Origin: JANNPJ01 sp965200525
GTDB lineage: Bacteria; Actinomycetota; Actinomycetes; Actinomycetales; Kineosporiaceae
Assembly (NCBI GenBank): GCA_965200525.1
Contig: OZ241368.1
Location: forward strand, 5,456,001 to 5,520,000
DNA: 64,000 nucleotides
Reading direction: 5' to 3'
Both the position numbers and the translations under genes were made by a program. Below are positions 1 to 7,875 of this stretch, in pieces; position 1 is the stretch's first letter, and each line of letters starts with the position of its first letter. The notes beneath the pieces are model-generated. The model was not told the origin of the DNA and did not search any database. It saw only the letters and a list, made by a program, of their open reading frames with translations.

Positions 1-2
1 CC

Positions 3-1433
3 GGTGAGGTGCCGCCGGGCCTGCCGGTGCTGGCCGTGGCCGACCCCCGGGCGGTGCTCGGCGGGCTGGCCGCCTGGCTGTTCGGCGAACCGGCCCGGCA
101 GATGCTGATGTTCGGCGTCACCGGGACCAACGGCAAGACCACCACCACCTTCCTGCTGGACGACGCGCTGCGCCGGGCCGGGCGGCGCTGCGGCCTGATC
201 GGGACGATCGGCAACCGGGTGCTGGACCAGCCGCTGCCGAGCGTGCGGACCACCCCGGAGGCGCCCGACCTGCAGGCCCTGCTGGCCCTGATGGTGGCCC
301 AGGGGGCGGACACCTGCTCGATGGAGGTGTCCAGTCACGCGCTGTCGCTGGGGCGGGTCGACGGCATCCGGTTCGACGTCGTCGGGTTCAGCAACCTGTC
401 GCAGGACCACCTCGACTTCCACCCCACCATGGAGGACTACTTCGCGGTGAAGGCCGGGCTGTTCACCCCGGAGCGGGCCCGGGCCGGCGTGGTGTGCGTG
501 GACGACGACTGGGGACGCCGCCTGGCCGCCCGCGCGGGCGTGCCGGTGGTCACCGTCGCGACCACGGGCGGTGATCCGACCAACGACCAGGCCGACTGGC
601 GGGTGATCGATCGCCGGCCGAGCGGGGCCGGGACCGCCTTCACCTTGCGCGGCCCCGACGGCCGGACCGTGGCCGCGACCTGTCCGCTGCCCGGCGACTT
701 CAACGTGGCCAACACCGCCCTGGCCCTGGCGATGCTCGTGCAGGCCGGGATGGACGCCGACGATGCGGCCGACTGGTTGGCCCGGGCCCAGCCGGTGCCG
801 GGCCGGATGGAGCGGATCCCCGGCGCCGGTGCGGCCGCCGAGCCGCTGGTCGTGGTCGATTACGCGCACACCCCGGACGCCGTCGCCGCGGCCCTGCACA
901 CCCTGCGCGGCAGCCGGCCCGGCCCGCTGGTGGTGGTGCTCGGGGCCGGCGGCGACCGGGACCGGGAGAAGCGGCCGCGGATGGGCGAGGCCGCCGCGCG
1001 GGGGGCCGACGTGGTCATCGTCACCGACGACAACCCCCGCTCCGAGGACGCCGCAACCATCCGCTCCGCGGTTCTGGCCGGTGCGCGGAGGGTGCCCCGG
1101 CCGGACCACCCGGCCGGAACGTTCCGGCCGGGTGCCCCGGTGGAGTTGTTCCCGGTGGTGCTGGAGATCGCCGACCGGGCCGCCGCCATCCACGAGGGCG
1201 TCGCGCGGGCCTGGGGCGAGGGCACACTGCTGGTGGCGGGCAAGGGTCACGAGCGGGGCCAGGACGTGGCCGGCACGGTCCACCCGTTCGACGACCGCGA
1301 GGTCGCGGCGGTGGCCCTGCGCCAGGTCGCGACCGAGATCCTCCCGGACGACGAACCGGACCGACCGACCGCTGAACCGACCGACGAACCGACCGACGAA
1401 CCGACACACCCGGCCCCGGAGGCCCGTTCGTGA
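3..1433 (+). CDS. murE: UDP-N-acetylmuramoyl-tripeptide synthetase MurE (5' end cut by window)
   Basis: This cytoplasmic Mur ligase adds meso-diaminopimelate to UDP-MurNAc-L-Ala-D-Glu. The frame is already open at the left edge, and the usual N-terminal UDP-binding domain (about 100 residues) is missing, so the start lies upstream; the GTG at 9 is not the real start. Visible motifs are the ATP loop GTNGKTTTT, the central EVSSHAL and DHLDFH motifs with the downstream lysine (AVKAG), and DNPR near the C-terminus, which in the family selects meso-diaminopimelate. All ligase signatures are intact, unlike the MurD encoded further on. The C-terminus ends in an odd PTDEPTDEPT tail. The stop overlaps the murF start by 4 bases (GTGA), indicating translational coupling. 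Confidence 0.97.
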   Translation, partial: GEVPPGLPVLAVADPRAVLGGLAAWLFGEPARQMLMFGVTGTNGKTTTTFLLDDALRRAGRRCGLIGTIGNRVLDQPLPSVRTTPEAPDLQALLALMVAQGADTCSMEVSSHALSLGRVDGIRFDVVGFSNLSQDHLDFHPTMEDYFAVKAGLFTPERARAGVVCVDDDWGRRLAARAGVPVVTVATTGGDPTNDQADWRVIDRRPSGAGTAFTLRGPDGRTVAATCPLPGDFNVANTALALAMLVQAGMDADDAADWLARAQPVPGRMERIPGAGAAAEPLVVVDYAHTPDAVAAALHTLRGSRPGPLVVVLGAGGDRDREKRPRMGEAAARGADVVIVTDDNPRSEDAATIRSAVLAGARRVPRPDHPAGTFRPGAPVELFPVVLEIADRAAAIHEGVARAWGEGTLLVAGKGHERGQDVAGTVHPFDDREVAAVALRQVATEILPDDEPDRPTAEPTDEPTDEPTHPAPEARS

Positions 1434-2887
1434 TCCAGATGACGCTGGCCGAGATCGCCGAGGCCACCGGCGGCCGGCTCGACGGCGGGGCCGACCCGGC
1501 CGCCGTGGTCAGCTCGACCGTCACCCTCGACTCCCGGGCGGTCGAACCGGGGGGCCTGTACGTGGCCCTGGCCGGGGCCCGGGTCGACGGTCACGACTTC
1601 GCCGCGGCGGCGGTCGCCGCCGGCGCGGTCGCCGTCCTGGCCGCCCGCCCGGTCGGGGTGCCCGCGGTCGTCGTCGCGGACCCGGTGATCGGGCTGGGCC
1701 GGCTCGGCCGGGCGGTCCGCGACCGGGTGCCCGGGCTGACCGTGGTCGGCGTCACCGGCTCGGTCGGCAAGACCAGCACCAAGGACCTGCTGGCCGCCGT
1801 CCTGGCCCGGGCCGGCGCGACGGTGGCCCCGACCGGCAACAACAACAACGAGCTGGGCGTGCCGCTGACCACGCTGCGGATCGACGCGACGACCGAGTAC
1901 CTGGTCAGCGAGATGGGGGCCCGGGGGATCGGCCACATCGCCTACCTGTGCGGCCTGACCCGGCCCGACATCGGCCTCGTGCTGAACGTCGGCACGGCCC
2001 ACTCGGCCGTCTTCGGCGGCCCGGACGGGATCGCCCGGGGCAAGGGCGAGCTGGTCGAGGCCCTGCCGGCGACCGGTCTGGCCGTGCTGAATGCCGACGA
2101 CCACCGGGTCACCGCAATGGCTTCGCGGACGGCGGCCCGGGTGGTGCGCACCAGCGTCTCGGGCCGGCCCGAGGCCGAGATCCGGGCCGGGCGGATCACG
2201 CTCGACGGCCAGGCCCGGGCCACCTTCGAGCTGATCACCCCGGCCGGCTCGGCGTCCGTCCGGTTGCTGGTCACCGGCGAGCACCAGGTGGCCAACGCGC
2301 TGGCCGCGGCCGCGGTCGGGATCGAGGTCGGGCTCGCGCCGTCCGTGATCGCCGAGGCCCTGTCGGCGGCCGGCCCGGCCAGCCCCTGGCGGATGGAGAT
2401 CCGGCACCGCGGCGACGGCCTCGTCGTGGTCAACGACGCCTACAACGCCAACCCCGACTCGGTGGCGGCCGCGCTGCGGGCCCTGACGGCGATGTCCGGG
2501 CCGACCGATCGAAGCGGGACCTCCGGCGCGCCCACCCGGCGCTGGGCCGTGCTGGGGGAGATGGTCGAGCTCGGCTCGGCCTCGCTGGAGAGCTATCGCG
2601 GGGTCGGCCGGCTCGCCGTCGAGCTGGGCCTGAACGGGATCATCGCGATCGGTCCGGAGGCGGTACCGGTCGCGGCCGGGGCCCGGGACGCGATCGCGGC
2701 CGGCGCGGTGCCGCCCGGATCACCGGCCCCTCAGGTGCACAACGCGGCCGACCTGGACGAAGCGCGCGCTCTGGTGCAGCAGAATGTTCGCCGCACCGAC
2801 GTCCTGCTGATCAAGGCCTCCCGCGTGATGGGTCTGGAACGGCTCGCGGCCGAGGTACTGGCCCAGAACCCGGGAGAGGCGACATGA
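1430..2887 (+). CDS. murF: UDP-MurNAc-tripeptide:D-Ala-D-Ala ligase MurF
   Basis: MurF adds D-Ala-D-Ala to the UDP-MurNAc tripeptide, the last cytoplasmic step before MraY. The 485-residue product is of normal length. It has the ATP loop GSVGKTSTKD, the NNNNELGVPLT motif, SEMGARGIGHI with the catalytic glutamate, NVGTAHS with the conserved histidine, and a following GKGELVEAL segment carrying the lysine that is carbamylated in the family. The GTG start at 1430 overlaps the murE stop; an ATG at 1439 is an alternative. The stop overlaps the mraY ATG (ATGA). A loop near residues 360-370 (PTDRSGTSGAPTRR) looks like a lineage-specific insertion. Confidence 0.97.
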   Translation: MIQMTLAEIAEATGGRLDGGADPAAVVSSTVTLDSRAVEPGGLYVALAGARVDGHDFAAAAVAAGAVAVLAARPVGVPAVVVADPVIGLGRLGRAVRDRVPGLTVVGVTGSVGKTSTKDLLAAVLARAGATVAPTGNNNNELGVPLTTLRIDATTEYLVSEMGARGIGHIAYLCGLTRPDIGLVLNVGTAHSAVFGGPDGIARGKGELVEALPATGLAVLNADDHRVTAMASRTAARVVRTSVSGRPEAEIRAGRITLDGQARATFELITPAGSASVRLLVTGEHQVANALAAAAVGIEVGLAPSVIAEALSAAGPASPWRMEIRHRGDGLVVVNDAYNANPDSVAAALRALTAMSGPTDRSGTSGAPTRRWAVLGEMVELGSASLESYRGVGRLAVELGLNGIIAIGPEAVPVAAGARDAIAAGAVPPGSPAPQVHNAADLDEARALVQQNVRRTDVLLIKASRVMGLERLAAEVLAQNPGEAT

Positions 2888-3963
2888 GAACCGTACTGAT
2901 CGCCGCCGTGGTGTCCCTGGTGTTCTCGCTGTTCGGCACCCCGGTGTTCATCCGGTTCCTGGTCCGGCGCGGCTACGGGCAGTTCATCCGGGACGACGGC
3001 CCCACCTCGCACCACATCAAGCGGGGCACCCCGACCATGGGCGGCGCGGTGATCATCCTGGCCTCGCTGTTCGCCTACTCGGTCGCGCACCTGATCACGT
3101 TGCGGCCACCGACCGTGTCCGGCGTCCTGGTGCTGTTCCTGATGTCGGGGCTCGGCGTGGTCGGGTTCCTCGACGACTTCATCAAGATCAGCAAGCAGCG
3201 CAGCCTCGGGCTGCGGTCCGGGGCCAAGCTGCTGGGCCAGTTGTTCGTCTCGATCGCCTTCGCGGTGGCCTCGCTGCACTTCGAGAACAGCTCGTTCTTC
3301 ACCCCGGGCTCGACCCGGATCTCGTTCATCCGGGACACCGCCTTCGACCTGGCCTTCGCCGGCCCGGTGGTCGGACTGATCCTGTACCTGGCCTGGTCGT
3401 ACATCATGATCGCCGGGATGAGCAACGGGGTGAACCTGACCGACGGCCTGGACGGCCTGGCCACCGGAGCCTCAGTGATGGTCTTCGGCGCGTTCATCCT
3501 GATCGGGATCTGGCAGTCCAACCAGTCCTGTCAGGTGGTGCCCGGCCCGCAGTGCTACGAGGTCCGCGACCCGCGCGACCTGGCGGTGGTCGCGGCCTGC
3601 GTGATGGGCGCCTGCTTCGGCTTCCTCTGGTGGAACGCGTCGCCGGCCAAGATCTTCATGGGTGACACCGGTTCGCTGGCTCTCGGCGGGGCCCTGGCCG
3701 GGCTGGCCGTCACGACCCGGACGGAGCTGCTCCTGGTCCCGCTGGCCGGCCTGTTCGTGATGATCACGCTGTCGGTGATCATCCAGATCGGATCGTTCAA
3801 GCTGACCGGCAAGCGGGTGTTCCGGATGGCCCCGCTGCAGCACCACTTCGAGCTCCTGGGCTGGGGCGAGGTCACCATCGTCATCCGGTTCTGGATCATT
3901 GCCGGGCTGTTCGTCGCCCTCGGTCTGGGGGTCTTCTACGCCGAGTGGGTGGTGGGCACATGA
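2884..3963 (+). CDS. mraY: Phospho-MurNAc-pentapeptide transferase MraY
   Basis: MraY is the integral membrane enzyme that moves phospho-MurNAc-pentapeptide onto undecaprenyl phosphate to give lipid I. The 359-residue protein has about ten hydrophobic segments and all family landmarks: DDGPTSHHIKRGTPTMGG near the N-terminus, GFLDDFIK with the catalytic aspartates, NLTDGLDGLATG, MGDTGSLALGG, and the C-terminal APLQHHFELLGW. The same frame stays open far upstream (to about 763) without any conserved sequence; the ATG at 2884, coupled to the murF stop, begins the typical N-terminal membrane segment. It overlaps murD by 4 bases. Confidence 0.97.
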   Translation: MRTVLIAAVVSLVFSLFGTPVFIRFLVRRGYGQFIRDDGPTSHHIKRGTPTMGGAVIILASLFAYSVAHLITLRPPTVSGVLVLFLMSGLGVVGFLDDFIKISKQRSLGLRSGAKLLGQLFVSIAFAVASLHFENSSFFTPGSTRISFIRDTAFDLAFAGPVVGLILYLAWSYIMIAGMSNGVNLTDGLDGLATGASVMVFGAFILIGIWQSNQSCQVVPGPQCYEVRDPRDLAVVAACVMGACFGFLWWNASPAKIFMGDTGSLALGGALAGLAVTTRTELLLVPLAGLFVMITLSVIIQIGSFKLTGKRVFRMAPLQHHFELLGWGEVTIVIRFWIIAGLFVALGLGVFYAEWVVGT

Positions 3964-5465
3964 GGTTTGACGGGTTGACCCACGGGCAGGCCGACTGGGC
4001 CGGGCTGCGGGTGGTCGTCGCCGGCATCGGGGTGTCCGGCTTCGCCGCCGCCGACGCGCTGCTCGAGCGCGGGGCCCGGGTCGTCGTCGTCGATCCCCGG
4101 GAGGGCGAGGCCCAGCGGGAGCGGGGCATCGTGCTCGACACCCTCGGCGCCGACATCCGGCTCGGGGCGGACGCCGTCACCGGGCTGCCGCTGGTCGAGA
4201 AGGAACCGGCCGAGCTGCTGATCGTCTCGCCGGGCTGGGACGACGACCGTCCGGTGGTCGCCGCCGCCGCCGCGGCCGGGCTGCCGGTCTGGGCCGAGGC
4301 CGAACTGGCCTGGCGGATGCGGGCCCGGACCGGAGCCGCGCCCTGGCTGTCGATCACCGGCACCCGGGGCAAGGCCACCACCGCCACCATGCTGGCCGCG
4401 ATGCTGACCGCGGCCGGGCACCGGGCCACCGCCACCGGGCAGGCCGGTACCTCGCTGCTGGAGGCCGTGCTGCACCCCCGGCCCTACGACGTCCTGGCCG
4501 TGCAGCTGTCCGGCTTCCAGCTGCGCCGCTCGCCGTCGCTCCGGCCGCAGTCGTCGGTGTGCCTGAACCTGGCCGGCTCCGACCTCGCCGCCGGCCCCCG
4601 GGCGGCGCGCGGGCAGGTCTACCAGAACACCGAGCTGGCCTGCGTCTACAACGTGGCCGACCCGGCCACCGAGCACCTCGTGATGGACGCCGAGGTGATC
4701 GAGGGCTGCCGGGCCGTCGGCTTCACCCTCGGCGTGCCCGCGGTGTCGATGGTCGGCCTGGTCGAGGATGTGCTCTGCGACCGGGCCTTCGTCGCCGAGC
4801 GGATCACCTCCGCGGCCGAGCTGGGCACCCTGGACGACGTCCGCCAGGCCGGGGCGGGCCTGCTGGCCCCGCACAACATCGGCAACGCGCTGGCCGCCGC
4901 CGCCCTGGCCCGCGGCTTCGGGGTGCCGCCGGCGGCGGTCCGGGACGGGCTGCGCGGGTACCGGCCACTGCCGCACCGGCTCGGCCCGATCGCCCGCACC
5001 GGCGAGGTCACCTGGGTCGACGACTCGGCCGCGACCGACCCCACCGCCGCCGCGGCCGGCCTGGCCGCGTTCGAGCGGGTGGTCTGGGTGGCCGGTGGCT
5101 CCTGGCCGGCCGGCGCCGGCGACGCCGAGGCGGACCTGCTCGACGAACTGGTCACCGCCCACGCCGCCCGGCTGCGGGCCGTCGTCCTGCTCGGCCCGGA
5201 CGCCGACCGGTTGCGTGAGGCATTGCAGCGACACGCCCCGGATGTCCCGGTCGTCGACGTCGACGTCACGGAGACTGGCCCGATGCCGGTGATGGAGGTC
5301 GTGGTGGCGCGGGCGGGGCAGCTGGCCCGGCCCGGCGACACCGTGCTGCTGTCGCCGGCTTTCGGGGCCGCGCCGTTCGGTTCCCTCGACCAGCGGGGCG
5401 CGGCGTTCACCGCCGCCGTGCTCGACCGGGCTGATGCGGCCGACGCGGGCGAGGCGGGCCGATAA
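3960..5465 (+). CDS. murD: MurD-like protein with degenerate catalytic motifs
   Basis: By position and overall fold this is MurD (UDP-MurNAc-L-Ala:D-Glu ligase), 501 residues from the ATG that overlaps the mraY stop. The N-terminal dinucleotide-like domain (VVVAGIGVSG) and the C-terminal domain are recognisable, as is QLSGFQLRRSPSLRP. Key residues are not conserved. The ATP loop reads GTRGKAT, with Ala139 where Thr/Ser binds Mg. The catalytic Glu of ELSSFQL is Gln182. The DHLD-W-HG segment is replaced by a shortened AGSDLAAG. The carbamylated Lys is Arg217. DSKATN reads DSAATD (356-360). GGxxKG reads GGSWPAG. The C-terminal SPA-S-FD-F block reads SPAFGAAPFGSL. The frame is intact with normal codon usage, so it is not simply broken. 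It may be a pseudoenzyme or carry a changed activity; see findings. Confidence 0.85.
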   Translation: MRFDGLTHGQADWAGLRVVVAGIGVSGFAAADALLERGARVVVVDPREGEAQRERGIVLDTLGADIRLGADAVTGLPLVEKEPAELLIVSPGWDDDRPVVAAAAAAGLPVWAEAELAWRMRARTGAAPWLSITGTRGKATTATMLAAMLTAAGHRATATGQAGTSLLEAVLHPRPYDVLAVQLSGFQLRRSPSLRPQSSVCLNLAGSDLAAGPRAARGQVYQNTELACVYNVADPATEHLVMDAEVIEGCRAVGFTLGVPAVSMVGLVEDVLCDRAFVAERITSAAELGTLDDVRQAGAGLLAPHNIGNALAAAALARGFGVPPAAVRDGLRGYRPLPHRLGPIARTGEVTWVDDSAATDPTAAAAGLAAFERVVWVAGGSWPAGAGDAEADLLDELVTAHAARLRAVVLLGPDADRLREALQRHAPDVPVVDVDVTETGPMPVMEVVVARAGQLARPGDTVLLSPAFGAAPFGSLDQRGAAFTAAVLDRADAADAGEAGR

Positions 5466-5467
5466 CG

Positions 5468-6760
5468 ATGACGACCACGGTTTCGGACGGCCGCGCAATC
5501 GAGGCTCCCGGCGGCGCCGGCAGTGCCGCCCGGCGTCGGCTGCGAGCCCTGCCGGCCCGGCTGGACACCCCGCTGACCTCGTACTACCTGGTGCTCGGGG
5601 CATCGGTCGCGTTGATCTGCTTCGGCCTGGTGATGGTCCTGTCCAGCTCCAGCGTCGAATCGATGACCGACTACGGCTCGGCGTTCACGGTGTTCTGGCG
5701 GCAGGCCCTGTTCGCGGTGATCGGCGTGCCGCTGATGGTGCTGGCCTCGCGCACCTCGGCCCGGACCTGGACCGTGGTCTCCTGGCCGCTGCTGCTCGGC
5801 GCGCTGTTGCTGCAGTTGCTGGTCTTCGTGCCGGCCCTGGGCGTGGTGGTCAACGGCAATCGCAACTGGATCAGCCTGGGCCCGTTCCAGATGCAGCCGG
5901 CCGAGTTCGGCAAGCTGGCCCTGATCGTCTGGTCGGCCACCGTGCTCACCCGCAAGCGCGAGCTGCTGCACGAGCCGGCCCACGCCCTGGTGCCTGTGGT
6001 GCCGGGGGCCGCGCTGCTGCTGGTGCTGGTGCTGGCCGGCCACGACCTTGGCACTTCGCTGGTGCTGATGGCCCTGGTCGGCACCGTGCTGTTCGTCGCC
6101 GGGGCGCCGCTGCGGCTGTTCCTGGTCTCTCTGGGCCTGGCCGCAATCGTGACCAAGGTGCTGGTCACCGGCAGCGACAACCGGATGGGCCGGATCTCCA
6201 CCTGGCTGGACGGCTGCTCCGGCGACGGCACCGGCAAGGCCTACCTCGACGCCTGCTGGCAGACCGTGCACGGGCAGTGGGCGCTGGCCTCCGGCGGCTG
6301 GTGGGGTGTCGGCCTCGGCGCCAGCCGGGAGAAGTGGGGCCTGCTGCCCGAGGTGCACAACGACTTCATCTTCGCCGTGATCGGCGAGGAGCTCGGCCTG
6401 GTTGGCACGCTCGCCGTCCTGGCCCTGTTCGTCACCCTCGGGCTGGGGCTGTTCCGGATCGTGCTGCGGACCGACGACCTGTTCATCAAGATCGCCACCA
6501 GCGGGGTGCTGACCTGGGTGCTCGGCCAGGCGGTGATCAACATCGGCGCGGTGCTCGGCCTGCTGCCGGTCGTCGGCGTCCCGTTGCCGCTGGTCAGCAG
6601 CGGTGGCTCGGCCCTGGTGATGACCATGGTGGCGCTCGGCATGGTGATCGGGTTCGCCCGCCGCGAGGCCGGCGCCCCCGAGGCCCTGGCCGCCCGCGCC
6701 GGTATCGTGCAACGTTCACTTGCCGTTCTGCCCGTTCGCCGGGACGGTAGGGCCCGATGA
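5468..6760 (+). CDS. ftsW: Septal peptidoglycan polymerase FtsW (SEDS family)
   Basis: This is the SEDS-family membrane glycosyltransferase that polymerises lipid II at the septum together with a class B penicillin-binding protein. The 430-residue protein has about ten membrane segments. Visible signatures are NGNRNWISLGPFQMQPAEF, LPEVHNDFIFAVIGEELG, which contains the catalytic aspartate of the fourth extracellular loop, and VSSGGSALV. The start lies 2 bases after the murD stop, and the last codons overlap the murG ATG (ATGA), so it is part of the same transcript. The loop after residue 235 has two cysteines (DGCSGDGTG, DACW). Confidence 0.95.
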   Translation: MTTTVSDGRAIEAPGGAGSAARRRLRALPARLDTPLTSYYLVLGASVALICFGLVMVLSSSSVESMTDYGSAFTVFWRQALFAVIGVPLMVLASRTSARTWTVVSWPLLLGALLLQLLVFVPALGVVVNGNRNWISLGPFQMQPAEFGKLALIVWSATVLTRKRELLHEPAHALVPVVPGAALLLVLVLAGHDLGTSLVLMALVGTVLFVAGAPLRLFLVSLGLAAIVTKVLVTGSDNRMGRISTWLDGCSGDGTGKAYLDACWQTVHGQWALASGGWWGVGLGASREKWGLLPEVHNDFIFAVIGEELGLVGTLAVLALFVTLGLGLFRIVLRTDDLFIKIATSGVLTWVLGQAVINIGAVLGLLPVVGVPLPLVSSGGSALVMTMVALGMVIGFARREAGAPEALAARAGIVQRSLAVLPVRRDGRAR

Positions 6761-7875
6761 CTCTCTCCGTAGTTCTTGCCGGTGGTGGCACCACCGGCCA
6801 CGTCGCCCCCCTGCTCGCGCTCGCCGACTGCCTGCGCCGTCGCGACCCGACCACCAAGATCGTCGCTCTCGGTACCGCTGAGGGCCTGGAGTCCCGCTTG
6901 GTCCCGGCGGCCGGCTACGACCTGGAGCTGATGCCCCGGGTGCCGTTGCCGCGCCGTCCGACCCCCGACCTGCTCCGGCTGCCGGGCCGCCTCACCGGGG
7001 CGATCTCGGCCGCGGCCGCGGTGATCGAGGGCGCCGACGTGCTGGTCGGGTTCGGCGGGTACGTGTCGGCCCCGGCCTACCTGGCCGCCCGCCGGCTCGG
7101 CGTGCCGATCGTGGTGCACGAGGCCAATGCCCGCCCGGGCGTGGCCAACCGGCTCGGCGCCCGGTTCACCTCCCACGTGGCGGTCACCTTTCCCGGCACC
7201 CCGCTGCACAACGGCCAGGTGCTGGGCCTGCCCCTGCGCCGGCAGATCACCCAGCTCGACCGGCTCTCGCAACGCGAGACGGCCCGGGTCGCGCTCGGCC
7301 TGCAGCCGCAGCGGACGACGCTGTTCGTCACCGGCGGCTCGCTCGGCGCCCAGCGGCTCAACGAGACCTTCGGGGCCGCCGCTCCGTTGTTGATCAACGC
7401 GGGCATCCAGGTGCTGCACACCGCCGGCCGGGGCAAGACCGTGCCGTTCGAGGGCGAGCAGCCGCCCGGCTACGTGGTGCTGGAGTACCTCGACCGAATG
7501 GACCTCGGCTTCGCCGCCGCCGACCTGGTGGTCTGCCGGGCCGGCGCGGGCAACGTCAGCGAGGTGGCCGCGCTCGGCCTGCCCGCCGCCTACGTTCCGC
7601 TGCCGATCGGCAACGGCGAGCAGAAGCTGAACGCCGAGCCCGTGGTCGCGGCCGGCGGGGGACTGCTGGTCGACAACGCCGACTGCCTGCCGCACTGGGT
7701 GATGAGCACGCTGCTGCCGCTGCTGGCCGACCCGCAGCGGTTGCGGGCGATGGGCGAGGCCGCGGCCGCGTTCGGCATCCGGGACGGCGACGAGCGGCTG
7801 GCCACGATGGTCGAGCTCGCGGTGGCCGAGAAGGCCGCCGAGCGGGCCCGCCAGAACAGCCGGGGCAGCCGGTGA
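6757..7875 (+). CDS. murG: Lipid II synthase MurG (GlcNAc transferase)
   Basis: MurG transfers GlcNAc from UDP-GlcNAc to lipid I on the cytoplasmic membrane face, giving lipid II. The 372-residue GT-B protein shows the N-terminal glycine loop GGGTTGH, GFGGYVSAPAYLAA, HEANARPGVANR, the inter-domain TGGSLGAQRLNE, and the UDP-GlcNAc site CRAGAGNVSE with PLPIGNGEQKLNAE. The usual GGGTAGHI is slightly altered to GGGTTGHV. The start overlaps ftsW and the stop overlaps murC by 4 bases. Confidence 0.97.
   Translation: MTLSVVLAGGGTTGHVAPLLALADCLRRRDPTTKIVALGTAEGLESRLVPAAGYDLELMPRVPLPRRPTPDLLRLPGRLTGAISAAAAVIEGADVLVGFGGYVSAPAYLAARRLGVPIVVHEANARPGVANRLGARFTSHVAVTFPGTPLHNGQVLGLPLRRQITQLDRLSQRETARVALGLQPQRTTLFVTGGSLGAQRLNETFGAAAPLLINAGIQVLHTAGRGKTVPFEGEQPPGYVVLEYLDRMDLGFAAADLVVCRAGAGNVSEVAALGLPAAYVPLPIGNGEQKLNAEPVVAAGGGLLVDNADCLPHWVMSTLLPLLADPQRLRAMGEAAAAFGIRDGDERLATMVELAVAEKAAERARQNSRGSR

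Noticed and set aside
763..2883. Long plus-strand frame fused in phase to mraY, giving a 1066-residue product
   Set aside because: The upstream 700 codons are Arg/Pro/Gly-rich and out of frame with murE and murF. The conserved MraY N-terminus begins at 2884.
3945..3959. GTG at 3945 as murD start
   Set aside because: It adds MGGGH inside mraY. The ATG at 3960 has the ATGA overlap used throughout this operon.
3936..5603. Minus-strand open frame of 555 codons opposite murD
   Set aside because: Low-complexity Gly/Arg/Gln translation typical of antisense frames in GC-rich genes, with no family motif.
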